Below, piece after piece: positions 12,135 to 20,820 of a stretch of 64,000 nt of DNA. The stretch spans positions 558,001-622,000 of the forward strand of contig CP012822.1 of assembly GCA_001936135.1 (NCBI GenBank), given 5' to 3'. The number at the start of each line of letters is the position of its first letter. The first letter of the stretch is position 1. The stretch comes from Saccharomycopsis fibuligera x Saccharomycopsis cf. fibuligera. Its lineage: Eukaryota > Ascomycota > Saccharomycetes > Ascoideales > Saccharomycopsidaceae. The notes below the pieces were generated by a model. The model worked only from the letters and a program-made list of their open reading frames with translations, had not been told where the DNA came from and ran no database searches. A program made the translations under genes and the position numbers.

Positions 12135-14942
12135 TTAGTCAGTGTATCTTTTAATCAATTCATGTTCATTCATCAACGTGTCATATCTGTAAGCCAATCT
12201 GATATTCGGGACATTTGTCTTTTCCAAATCATTACCATCTGGTCCTTCTAATCCAACATTCTCACCAATCCAGTTCTTTTTCAACTGCCTTTCAAAGCCA
12301 CTTTGCAAAACTGAGTTTCTTGCTAACTCGCACATGTCAACGTTACTTAACTTGTAAATTTGGGCAGCGACGGAGTACTCTTCAATAAGTGGCTCTTTAG
12401 TATAACTGAATTGCAATGGATCATCAGTGGACAAGGAGATGTTCAACCCTTTTTTGAAATAGTAAGGGAATGGGTTCTTGTCGTAAGTTAAAAATAATGC
12501 ATTGTTAGAAAGCGGAGACATTGCGATACCAATTTGGTCCAAGTAGTACAAATATTGAACAAACGGCAACTTGCGGAGCAAAATCCCATGAGAAATCCCC
12601 TGGGCGACAAGAAATGCAGAACATAAATGTTCTGGATCGCCAGCTTCACCACAGTGGGGCCTAAAGACAAAGGTGTTGAATCTGCGAAGGGCACGAATGT
12701 GATTGAGGGAAGCAATGTTAGCGTACAAGTAGTACAAGTAGTACGAGTATGGCGGATTTTGTTCAAAGTCCCAATGTTTGGCAAACGGGAACTTTTTATG
12801 AATACGACGGTCGATTTTACTTTCATCATCAACTGAGTCAAACCCAATGACTCTTTCCAAGAAAATATGGATCTTTGGGTACTTGGCTGGATTCTTGGTG
12901 GCTTCGAAAAGCGGCTCAAACAAGTTACGAATCACCAGCTCAAAATTGTCAATGGACTTGTTTTTCTTGTAAATGTCATAAAGTCTCGGAACTTGAATTA
13001 ACCATCTGACGTTGTGACTAATGACCTTGTTGTCAACCACCCAAGCAGCGAGTTTTTCCCATTCTTGGATAGACCGGCCATAAATTGAGATACGGTACTC
13101 CGCCATCTGGTACTTGGACTGTTCCAAATCAGAAAACACCTCATTAGTGATTTCCCCCAAATATTTACCCTTAATGTAGTTGTCAGTCTTGAGGAAAATC
13201 TCTCTCAATCTGGATTCGCCGATTGGATTGTACTTCAAGTTAAATTTATCGAAACGGTGGAAAGTGTCCTTGTGGGCATGCATATCCAAACTGTCAATGG
13301 ATAAGTCATACGCGGTTAGGTTCAACGATTCAAACACCTGTTTAAGGGTCAAGACTTTGTTGTCTCTGAATATGACTTTTTCGTCAGGACAAGTTCTGAT
13401 CTTCTTTTTGATAAAACGCAACAAATGCTTCTGATTCATACATGCAGAATGGTGGACGTGAGTGTCAACCTTACGTACATTGTAGAAATCACGATGTGGG
13501 TTTTTCTTGGAAGTAGCGGTTTCTTGGTAGTCGTTGAGCAACGAGTATAGATTCCACTTAGCTTCCAAGTACTGCAATCTCTTGAACGCAAAACTTTTGG
13601 CTGGACCGTTTGACGAGATGGAGATGATTTTTTCCAAGTCAATATAGTATTCTTTCAATGTAGGAATTCTGATCAACGGGGTCTGGAAACCAGCATCATC
13701 AGCAGCGTAAACCTGGTAAACCCCAGTCTCGTCCAACTGGAAAATGAAAGATTTGTCTTCCTCAGGGATCTTTATCTTGCTGAACTCGAACTGGTCGTGG
13801 TCAAACGTGACTTTTGGTTGCTCCTTGTTGAACTGCTTCGCCTCTGGATTCCACGCTCTATGAGGAGGCTTTGGATAAATGACCCACTCGTCGCTGTTTT
13901 TTGGATTTTGGTTTTCACGCTGCTTGGACAACGTCTGGTAGCGGTCTCTCAAGTTCAAGCTGTCTTTGACGCCATTTAGGATATCAAGCAACTCCAGCGA
14001 GACCGGCTCGTCATCAGCATACTCGCTATCAATGTTTCTGTACTTGAGAGTCTCGCCGCCTTCCAGATCCGGGGCACTTGCCTTAGTGCCCACCATACTC
14101 GAGGGAAGCAACGCGTTCGGGTTAGTTGCCGTGGTTGGATGGAACTTATGGTGCATGGATGCTGCATTGGCAGCAGCCGGACCGCCGCTGGTGCCAAAAT
14201 GCTCGCCGCTGTGGTCTCTGTTGCCGGCTTTGTAGTGGCCAGCATTATTGATGCTTGGTGATTTAGGGACTGCCATAGGAAGAGGCATGTGGTATTCGAC
14301 GTTGCTGGAGCGTCTGGACGGTTTCCTGCTAGAATGTTTGGACCCAGTGGAGCTGCCGCCCGTAGCGCCAGCAGTGCCAGCAGCAGTGCCGTCGGCGTTT
14401 GCCTGATTGTTGGCAAAGAGCGGATTAGTGGCGGCAATGGCAGGACCTGCTGGCGGGGTGCCGGCATGACTGACCGCGGTTAGTTTGGCGTCATGAGCGA
14501 GCATCATCTTGTCTTCCAAGTAGGAGTAGTTGGCCGACAAAATGTGGTCGTTATCATCAACGAGACCCCCGGAGCTCAGAGAGCCTCTGGGAACCTTGAT
14601 GCCCCTTTTGGTATGATTGGCGTGGCTGCTGCTGCTGGCGCTGCCGCCGCTATTTCTGGCGGCACTGCGGTTTTGATTTCTGATCACGTAGGCCCCGTCA
14701 GTGGCGCTATCTTCGGGTCCCTCGCTTGAGGAGGTCTCTTCTTCGTCGTCGTCGTCGTTGTCCTCGTCGTCGTCCCCGTTGCTGGTGTTGTTTTTGCTGG
14801 TGTTGCTCGCTGGAATTCTGTGGCGCAAACGGTGCTGATGTTCGCTGACGTCGTCGCCGAGATCTTCAGTGTCGTGGGTATCGTCCAAAATGAGGCTCTG
14901 GTGGCGGTCGTCCGAGTAAAGAGAGCTATTCTTTTCCGGCAT
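12135..14942 (-). CDS. AMD1: AMP deaminase
   Basis: A 935-residue enzyme that hydrolyses AMP to IMP and ammonia in the purine nucleotide cycle (cytosolic, zinc-dependent). The catalytic C-terminal half carries the metal-binding VDTHVHHSACMNQKHLLRF motif near residue 495 and the signature SLSTDDPLQF near 840, both diagnostic of the family. The N-terminal ~330 residues are disordered (Asp/Glu runs, Ser, Ala, Gly), longer than needed for catalysis. The first ATG is at 14942 (MPEKNSS). The frame stays open 36 more codons upstream through a GCAGTA repeat, but only from a TTG, so I exclude that part. The N-terminal half is notably richer in G+C than the catalytic half. Confidence 0.95.
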   Translation of the reverse strand: MPEKNSSLYSDDRHQSLILDDTHDTEDLGDDVSEHQHRLRHRIPASNTSKNNTSNGDDDEDNDDDDEEETSSSEGPEDSATDGAYVIRNQNRSAARNSGGSASSSSHANHTKRGIKVPRGSLSSGGLVDDNDHILSANYSYLEDKMMLAHDAKLTAVSHAGTPPAGPAIAATNPLFANNQANADGTAAGTAGATGGSSTGSKHSSRKPSRRSSNVEYHMPLPMAVPKSPSINNAGHYKAGNRDHSGEHFGTSGGPAAANAASMHHKFHPTTATNPNALLPSSMVGTKASAPDLEGGETLKYRNIDSEYADDEPVSLELLDILNGVKDSLNLRDRYQTLSKQRENQNPKNSDEWVIYPKPPHRAWNPEAKQFNKEQPKVTFDHDQFEFSKIKIPEEDKSFIFQLDETGVYQVYAADDAGFQTPLIRIPTLKEYYIDLEKIISISSNGPAKSFAFKRLQYLEAKWNLYSLLNDYQETATSKKNPHRDFYNVRKVDTHVHHSACMNQKHLLRFIKKKIRTCPDEKVIFRDNKVLTLKQVFESLNLTAYDLSIDSLDMHAHKDTFHRFDKFNLKYNPIGESRLREIFLKTDNYIKGKYLGEITNEVFSDLEQSKYQMAEYRISIYGRSIQEWEKLAAWVVDNKVISHNVRWLIQVPRLYDIYKKNKSIDNFELVIRNLFEPLFEATKNPAKYPKIHIFLERVIGFDSVDDESKIDRRIHKKFPFAKHWDFEQNPPYSYYLYYLYANIASLNHIRALRRFNTFVFRPHCGEAGDPEHLCSAFLVAQGISHGILLRKLPFVQYLYYLDQIGIAMSPLSNNALFLTYDKNPFPYYFKKGLNISLSTDDPLQFSYTKEPLIEEYSVAAQIYKLSNVDMCELARNSVLQSGFERQLKKNWIGENVGLEGPDGNDLEKTNVPNIRLAYRYDTLMNEHELIKRYTD

Positions 14943-14961
14943 TGTGGGGACGTGTGGCGTG

Positions 14962-15020
14962 GCAGTAGCAGTAGCAGTAGCAGTAGCAGTAGCAGTAGCA
15001 GTAGCAGTAGCAGTAGCAGT
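14962..15020 (+). repeat. GCAGTA hexanucleotide repeat in the AMD1 leader
   Basis: About ten units of GCAGTA starting 20 bp upstream of the AMD1 ATG, so very likely transcribed in the 5' UTR. In the AMD1 frame it would read as an Ala-Thr repeat. A GTG run follows at 15019-15030. Confidence 0.9.
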
Positions 15021-15539
15021 GGTGGTGGTGGGGGAGAGAAAGGGTCCCAATTGCGAGAAGGAAAGTTTGGATCAGTTGCTGATTACGGTAAAAAAAAAAA
15101 TTCGTTATTTTTTGTCGTTTTAGCTTGTTTTTATGTTGGTTTTTTTTTTTTTTTTTTTGTTTTTTTTCTTTCAGCTGGCTTTTATTTTTTCTTTATAAGC
15201 CGACAGACAGCACGCTGGAGGAGGCAACGGGCCAGATCTGGAGACGCTCCATCATCAGTAGATCAGTATATATGGAGAGTGCCTGTGGTGCCCCCGTGTA
15301 TTTTATTGCAAAATGGCGAGTGTAGGCCACCCGTGGCGAGTATACCAAACTTTGTGTAGTTCTATGGGCGCTGTAGAGAGCCCAAAACAGCAAAGGAGAA
15401 GACGATGATGAGAGAACCGCTAGTAGATAAAATTGAGGACGGTGAAAGCAGAAAATTGATAGAGTGGGCGACAAACTATTGTGTAAGTGGCGTGGCGTAA
15501 TGGTATTAGCTAGTGTATGGTTGAAATTTAAGCAAACTA

Positions 15540-16650
15540 CAGTTGGTGATATTCAGAATAGGTAATATTGCCGTTCAAACTAAAGCTCTGGCGGGACTGC
15601 CATTTAAAATATTCAAGTCGTTTCCACAAACAGATCTGGAATTAGCGCAGCCTGAAAGAAAGGTTTTGTAGACACTAGAGAGGCACCAGTAGGTGGAAGA
15701 GGCATAAGTGTGGATGGAGTTCCTGGCAATGAGTTGTGTTTAGACATTGAATCATTGCATCCTGCAGCTATGGCATTCTTCGATCAACTGCATGGTAACA
15801 CGTTCAAAGGAAATAAAGGAAATAGAGACAGACTGGGAGGTTACTATTGCAGAGCTACAGCTCATAGACAGGCGAATCATGAGTTCTTTCCAATAGGGCA
15901 CAACAATGAAGCAGTAAAAAAAACAAAAAGCAAATGGAGCTGCCGAATATGAAGCATGGTACACAAGCGTAGATATCGGTACTGGGAGTGAAGAAGGACA
16001 TGAAATAATGATCCTATGTGGCGACGAGTGGGAACACAGGGAAAAAATATTCAAAGAATACATAGAAGAAGTGTCACACAAACATAAACTGCAGCTTGAC
16101 CAGGAAAATAGCCCACGCACCGGTTATGGGTTAGTAAAGAACCGTGTAGATAGGAAGACAGGAACAAAGCCTATACAAAATGGATCACGTCAAGACGGGC
16201 GAGATACCATTCGAAGGAACTAACGGAAAAGGATCAAAACCAGCCGCAAAATGCACATCTGGCGACACCGGCAGTTTATGTGTAAAAGCAGAAGGCTCCA
16301 GTCTCAATACCGACATATCTGGTAATGAAATGGGGACGCTAGAACTAGCACACACACTTGGCCAACAGGCAGGATCATGCCTAGTATGGAGAAATACGAC
16401 ATAAGGACCCAAAGGAGTTTCTACGCAGTACATAACACCTGAACTATGCATCCATTTATTCGGAAACAGAAAGGCCGCAGTAGTGCGAGGGGCTATATAG
16501 AGTCGAAAAATATGAAAATGACGTGAATTGGACGTGTTTTGAAACTGAAAGCGAGATTATCGGCATACTACATTTGAGTATGCCCGCAGATTACACAAAT
16601 TTCCGGTTTGGGTTTTACTATATAATGCCAGCAAATGCAAAGAACTAAAG
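15540..16650 (+). pseudogene. Decayed coding region of unknown origin
   Basis: Between AMD1 and TFB3 there is about 1.1 kb with less A/T bias than normal yeast spacer. Three open stretches lie on the plus strand, at about 15650-15952, 15958-16223 and 16180-16404, in different frames and without yeast start contexts. A further coding-like piece lies near 16510-16650. Their composition is protein-like: mixed charged, aromatic and cysteine residues, few homopolymers. The pieces include GGYYCRATAHRQANHEFF and CGDEWEHREKIFKEYIEE. I recognise no family. Decay of a foreign or duplicated gene is the simplest reading. I cannot exclude that the frames are chance. Confidence 0.4.
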
Positions 16651-16741
16651 AATTGACGTAACCAACAAAAAAATAGAGAATAAAAATAAAATAAAAAAAA
16701 AAAAAAAAAAAAAAGTAAAATGCAAAGATGGAGAAACACCG

Positions 16742-17758
16742 TCAGCTCAGCTCCGCCTTTTCATCCTTTATAATACAGTCCAACCCGAAAAACGCCTCGA
16801 ACAAACACTTCCTGTAGATCTGCTCTGCCCTGACCCCGCTGGCCATGTACTGCTTGTCGCTCGCAACGTTAGCAATGTACGGGTCATAGTACTCGGGCTC
16901 CATATCGAATTTGGGCACCGGCTCTCGGTCGCCATTGAACGGGGTGAACGGAGACAAGACTGGCTTTCTCTTCTGTTTCCAGCCGCGTCCGTTGGCACTG
17001 AGGAGCTCCAACTCGTCTATTCCCTGCGCTAGGAACTGCTCTTGCAACTGCCTTGCTTCCTCGTTGAACCGCTTCTGTCTGGCGGAGGTCTGCTTCAACA
17101 AGTTGCGGCGGGCGTTGGCAACGATGGCGTCTGACGGTAGTGCGGAGTTGAGCAAGCTGTTGGTGATCTGCTGTTTTGCGAGCTTCTCGTCGTTGCGTAG
17201 CTGTTTGATGAGCTGCTTGCTGAGCTGCGCTTTTTGCTCGTTGAGCAACTTTTTCTGGCTCTCGGCCCTGAGAAAGAAATCGTGCTGCTTCTGCAAATTG
17301 ATGTTGTTCTGGTAGATGAGTTTCTGGTTGTCGCGCTTGTACTGCTCGACGTACTCGTTGGTTTCCTTGACGTCGACGTTGTTGAGCAAGTTGAAGATGA
17401 TCTCCTCCACCTTCTCCAAGTACCGGTTGTACTCGGCGAGGGTGGCAAAGTCGTCTTCGGCCTTGTTGAAAATCTTCAAGATGCGCTTCCTCACATCGAT
17501 CTCCTTCTCCACGTTGATGTCCTCGAATATCTGGGTCTTGAACTTGGACTTGCGCAAGATCTTGTCGCAGTCCCTGTAGGGGCACTTTGTCGGCCCCAAC
17601 AGAAAGATTCTGTCGACACAGGCGTCGCACATCTTGTGGTAGCACTCTGGGTTGATGAGGAACTTCATGTTCGAGTTCAAGTACTTGTCGGTTTTGCAGA
17701 TGGGACAAATGTCGTTGGAGATGTCCTCCAAGTACTCCTCCCTGGTGACGTCCGCCAT
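16742..17758 (-). CDS. TFB3: TFIIH core/CAK-assembly subunit Tfb3 (MAT1)
   Basis: A 338-residue orthologue of Tfb3/MAT1, which anchors the CDK-activating kinase (Kin28-Ccl1) to core TFIIH in transcription initiation and repair. An N-terminal C3HC4 RING finger has Cys18/Cys21, Cys39/His41, Cys44/Cys47 and Cys59/Cys64. It is followed by the MAT1 signature KILRKSKFKTQIFED and an EYNRYLEKVEEIIFNL helix. A long Lys/Gln-rich coiled coil spans about 130-240. The length matches the family. Codon choice is strongly G/C-ending, unlike DED1 or RNA1. One CUG codon (residue 53, bases 17600-17602) sits in RIF?LGP, where I recall serine in S. cerevisiae Tfb3; this supports CUG=Ser decoding. The ATG at 17758 is the first in frame. 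Confidence 0.95.
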   Translation of the reverse strand: MADVTREEYLEDISNDICPICKTDKYLNSNMKFLINPECYHKMCDACVDRIFLLGPTKCPYRDCDKILRKSKFKTQIFEDINVEKEIDVRKRILKIFNKAEDDFATLAEYNRYLEKVEEIIFNLLNNVDVKETNEYVEQYKRDNQKLIYQNNINLQKQHDFFLRAESQKKLLNEQKAQLSKQLIKQLRNDEKLAKQQITNSLLNSALPSDAIVANARRNLLKQTSARQKRFNEEARQLQEQFLAQGIDELELLSANGRGWKQKRKPVLSPFTPFNGDREPVPKFDMEPEYYDPYIANVASDKQYMASGVRAEQIYRKCLFEAFFGLDCIIKDEKAELS

Positions 17759-18151
17759 GGTGGGAGAGGGCTAGCCGGCGTTGTTGTTGTTGTTGTTGTT
17801 GTCGTCGTCGTCGTCGTCGTCGCACGCGTGGCTCCAGATACCTATTTGACCAAGGAGACAGATGCCTGTTCTTTTATAGATAGCCAGCCGGCTCATCCAT
17901 CGTCTCTATCACCGCCGCCAGTTCTTTTGCCCACTCCACTTGCGATCAGCTTTGCCTGCTGCATCATGTGACGGGGCTCCCAACCATTACTAATGGGGTC
18001 GGCGACCGCGCAGAGCTCTGGGCCAGAAGGGCCAGCTACACCGGAGCGACAACAATCAATGTTCATTAGTGCAAGGCTGCCTGTAGATATATATATATAT
18101 AGAGAGAGAGGGAGAGAGGCAGACACATCACAGCGGACGAGCGCCGGCTCG
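17759..18151. promoter_or_regulatory. TFB3 upstream region with a (GTT)n(GTC)n run
   Basis: 393 bp between the TFB3 start and the 3' end of the Rid-family gene. A trinucleotide run at 17780-17823 (GTT units then GTC units) lies 20-65 bp upstream of the TFB3 ATG, probably in the leader. An AT dinucleotide run and a GA run occur at about 18087-18118. No gene is seen. Confidence 0.6.
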
Positions 18152-18701
18152 TTAGATCTTGGACTCCTGTTCCTCGGAAACGGCAATGACCTCGATCTCC
18201 ACATCGGCGCCCAAAGGCAACTCCTTGACCGCAACACAAGATCTGGCTGGTCTGTGGCTGGTGAAGTATGTGCCGTAGATCTCGTTCAACTCCTTGAAGT
18301 TTGCCATGTCGGTCAAGAAGATGTTGACTTTGACGATTTTGTCCAAGCCGCTATTGCCGGCGGCCAAGATGGCTTGGATGTTGCTGAAGACCTGCTTGGT
18401 CTTGTCGGTGATGGAGCCTTCGACCATTTTGCCATCCGCGGTGAATGGCACCTGGCCGCTGACGTAGAGCAAGTTGCCGACCTTCATCCCCGGACTGTAC
18501 GGGGCGGCTGGAGGGGCAGAGTTCTTGCCAAAGACCTGTGAATCGCGTGTTAGTATGGGTGCGCTGTCGCGGCTTGCAAAAGGAGGAGCGAGCTGGCTCC
18601 ACTCCCGCCGGAGTTTAGGCGCGGAGAGGGAGCCAGCGAACGGCACGCAATTGCTTCAACGTTACACGTACTGGGGTGAGAGTAGAGCTGGCTCTGGACA
18701 T
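18152..18701 (-). CDS. Rid/YjgF-family imine deaminase (Mmf1/Hmf1 type), two exons
   Basis: Exon 1 is only 30 nt (18701-18672, MSRASSTLTP). The intron 18671-18536 (136 bp) has donor GTACGT, branch TACTAAC at 18555-18549 and acceptor CAG. Exon 2 is 18535-18152. The spliced 137-residue protein reads STLTPV-...-APPAAPYSPGMK, matching the STLTPV start of yeast Mmf1/Hmf1. Rid proteins deaminate reactive 2-aminoacrylate/imine intermediates from PLP enzymes. The substrate-binding Arg108 (PARSCV) and the terminal EIEVIAV are present. The N-terminus is short and has no strong presequence, so the cytosolic (Hmf1) form is as likely as the mitochondrial (Mmf1) form. An alternative unspliced reading from 18646 lacks the family's N-terminus. 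Confidence 0.92.
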
Positions 18702-18974
18702 GGTTGGAAATCTGGTCAATGGTCTGAATACTGGTGCTCTGAGGGCTGCGCGGTAAGGAAACGACATGCTAAAGCAATCGAGGGGAACAACTGTTTATCT
18801 GAGCGTGGAATACTTTGACTTTACCACAGCAGAAACGACAGACTTTCAAATTTCCGGCTTGTTCTGTTTTTTCAGTTTTCTTCTGGTTAAAGATACAACG
18901 GCGGTCACGCTTTTGTCACGCCGATGTCACGGAAGTCCGGGTTACCAACAGCATATAACCGCGGGAAAAGAGTG
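18702..18974. other. Rid-gene promoter side, no gene
   Basis: Upstream region of the Rid-family gene. It contains a sequence like the second half of TFB3-type G+C-rich spacer, then becomes A+T-rich towards the LTR fragment. No supported open frame. Confidence 0.4.
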
Positions 18975-19233
18975 TCTTATAAGCTTATCCATATAGGGGA
19001 AGCTCACACAGGCAAAAGTCTCGTTAGTGTTGTTATTTTAGTAGTTTCGTCGGGGTTGAGATAGATCCAGAGGAGAACACGGCTTTTGTGGCTATTGTTT
19101 TAGTTTTAGTATGTCCTGTTGTTGATAACGACAGGCAAAAAGAAAGGGTGCCGCTTCGGTACCGTCTTCCACTCGCTAAGATAGCGTTGTTATCTAATTC
19201 GTTGGCGCGGTGATGTAGTGAACAAGACTGGAA
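18975..19233 (+). mobile_element. LTR fragment, copy A (fossil)
   Basis: About 260 bp that closely resemble bases 24850-25118. Shared blocks include TATAAGCTTAT, GGGAAGCTCACACAGGC, TTTTAGTTTTAGTATGTCC and GAACAAGACTGG. A shorter piece at 19237-19255 resembles the opposite-orientation LTR copies C and D, so two LTR fragments seem juxtaposed here. It is an old LTR-retrotransposon remnant with no complete element attached. Confidence 0.7.
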
Positions 19234-19319
19234 TTAATACTCAGACTGAATAAAACACACATTGGCGTTGAGCTATAAACAGTAGTGAAATTGCGTTCCG
19301 TAAACTCGTTGTCTCAGAA

Positions 19320-19904
19320 CTACACAATGTTTGTCAAACTGGCATTCAGTCTACTCAAGCTCGATTCAATTGCGGCGCCAGTAGCCATAGCGATGTCATA
19401 AGCATCAGCCAATCTAAACGGTCTGGCAGCAGCGACAGCAACACGGGTCTGCAATTTCAATCCGGAGGTAAATAGGTTAATCAGAGTTCTATCATCAAAA
19501 CGATTGCCAACTAGTCTAACGAGAGGATGCCAGTTAATTGCATTGCCAGTAACGTATTCGCTGGCGAAGTCAATAAGAGCGGGGCCCTGGAAACCACGAT
19601 GATCTCCAAACAATCGAACTTGGTCTAAAAATGCATGGACTTTAACTGGATCACGGGCACCATCAAACCTTTGTGGCCCATGGTCACGAAACGCTGGGTA
19701 CGGTCTTTCTGAAGGTGCTGATGCTGGTGTTGGTGGTTGTTGTGGTGTCCGCGGCGCTCAAGCCGGATGGGAACTTGCTTCTGGGGTTTCCATTCCTGGA
19801 GACCGAAAACTAGCTTCACTTCTTAACGAAGTATCTGACTTCTCTGAGTCTTCTAAACCTATTTCGGTCCAGTCACTATAATCAGAATGACCACTAAAAC
19901 TCAT
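19320..19904 (-). mobile_element. LTR-retrotransposon gag fossil
   Basis: Minus-strand remnant of a retrotransposon capsid gene lying downstream of LTR copy D in the same orientation. The recognisable part (19320-19613) has LFTSGLKLQTRVAVA followed by RPFRLADAYDIA. This resembles the capsid region of Ty3/gypsy-type Gag (F..GL..E.R..V...RP..L.EA...A). No protease, reverse transcriptase or integrase sequence is visible, so only the 5' end of an element survives. It is broken, carrying at least a couple of disruptions. The sharp difference from the LTR-only copies suggests moderate age. Confidence 0.55.
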
Positions 19905-20039
19905 ATTGACTACCGAACCCCTGGCTCTTCTCGAATCAATGTATATTTCCTTTAGTCTTTAGTCCTGTTGTCTTCCTCCAAGATCTCTTACAGTACTTAG
20001 ACTCTCTCAACCTTTTCTCAAACATGCCTCCTTTTTCTC

Positions 20040-20150
20040 TAACTAACTGATAATAAATATATAGAATATTGGGTTGGACCCTCTTTAAATAATAATCAGA
20101 CTGAATACAAAACATGTTATTGATTCACGATTAATTGTAGTAAATACGTG
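20040..20150 (-). mobile_element. LTR fragment, copy D (fossil)
   Basis: About 110 bp matching the 3' part of LTR copy C (25898-26020). It shares TAACTAACT at one end, GGGTTGGACC, TAATCAGACTGAAT and CAAAACAT. It stands just upstream, in the minus sense, of the gag fossil, and about 130 bp upstream of tRNA-Lys. Confidence 0.7.
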
Positions 20151-20280
20151 TATCTTGCACAAGGATAAAAGATCCGCGAAGTTAATCAGTAATAACTCTT
20201 TCACCGTATTCAGGTTTGTTGGGTTAGAGCTCAATGTTCATAATCATATAGCTGTATCATTACACAACAGAAAACAAGTT

Positions 20281-20365
20281 GCCTCGCTAGCACAATCGGT
20301 AGTGCATTCGACTCTTAATAGCTTTCGAAATCGAAAGGTTGCGGGTTCGAGCCCCGCGTGGGGCT
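20281..20365 (+). tRNA. tRNA-Lys(CUU) with a ~12-nt intron
   Basis: The cloverleaf can be drawn by eye. Acceptor GCCTCGC pairs with GTGGGGC (two G-U pairs). The D stem is GCAC/GTGC, the T arm GCGGG-TTCGAGC-CCCGC, and the discriminator T. The anticodon stem TTCGA/TCGAA closes a loop CTCTTAA with anticodon CTT. A ~12-nt insertion after position 37 (ATAGCTTTCGAA) is the intron, at the standard tRNA intron site. A T-run at 20368-20376 is the Pol III terminator. Confidence 0.92.
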
Positions 20366-20820
20366 TCTTTTTTTTCCATTTACTTCAGTTTATAGTAGAA
20401 TTCTGATGAAGCTGATGGCATTCCAGTAACCCTAGCTTTTAGTACCGGTTTTATCTATAAAGGTTGGTTCGGTAAAGCAAGTACGGCAAGTTTTGCCTGA
20501 GACTGAGGATTTCTTCACGGCAATTTTTGACGATAACGATCTCCAACGTAATCTTCCGGTTTGCAGCAATCTGTAGTCAAAGCTTTTCTCCAAGCGCAGT
20601 TTCAGTAACGGCTTATCCCATAGCCGCTACAGTTTGGAAACACATGGACGCCTCGGGACCTGGCTTTCAAGAACCTGTCTACTGTATAATAGTAAAAGTA
20701 CGCCAGTAAGTACAATGTGCAATCTTCAAGTAGGGATAGCGCGTGAAAGAAATCATAATCTCATAGCACAGTGCATTGCAGTGCATGGTTATCACAAAAA
20801 CCAATATTTAATCTCCAAAA
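20366..20820. other. Upstream region of the acyltransferase gene
   Basis: 455 bp after the tRNA-Lys terminator. It contains short frames (20527-20709, 20634-20888) without domain similarity. I see no TACTAAC-bearing intron that would extend the acyltransferase upstream. Confidence 0.45.

Noticed and set aside
14942-15050. AMD1 start at 15050
   Set aside because: The codon there is TTG; the first ATG is at 14942, and the extra segment is only repeat-encoded Ala-Thr.
16884-17971. Long open frames overlapping TFB3 (313-codon minus frame; 245-codon plus frame at 17234-17971)
   Set aside because: They are shadows of the G/C-ending codons and trinucleotide repeats of TFB3. Their composition is Arg/Gln- or Val/Leu-biased, and they have no family similarity, whereas TFB3 has a full RING and MAT1 domain.
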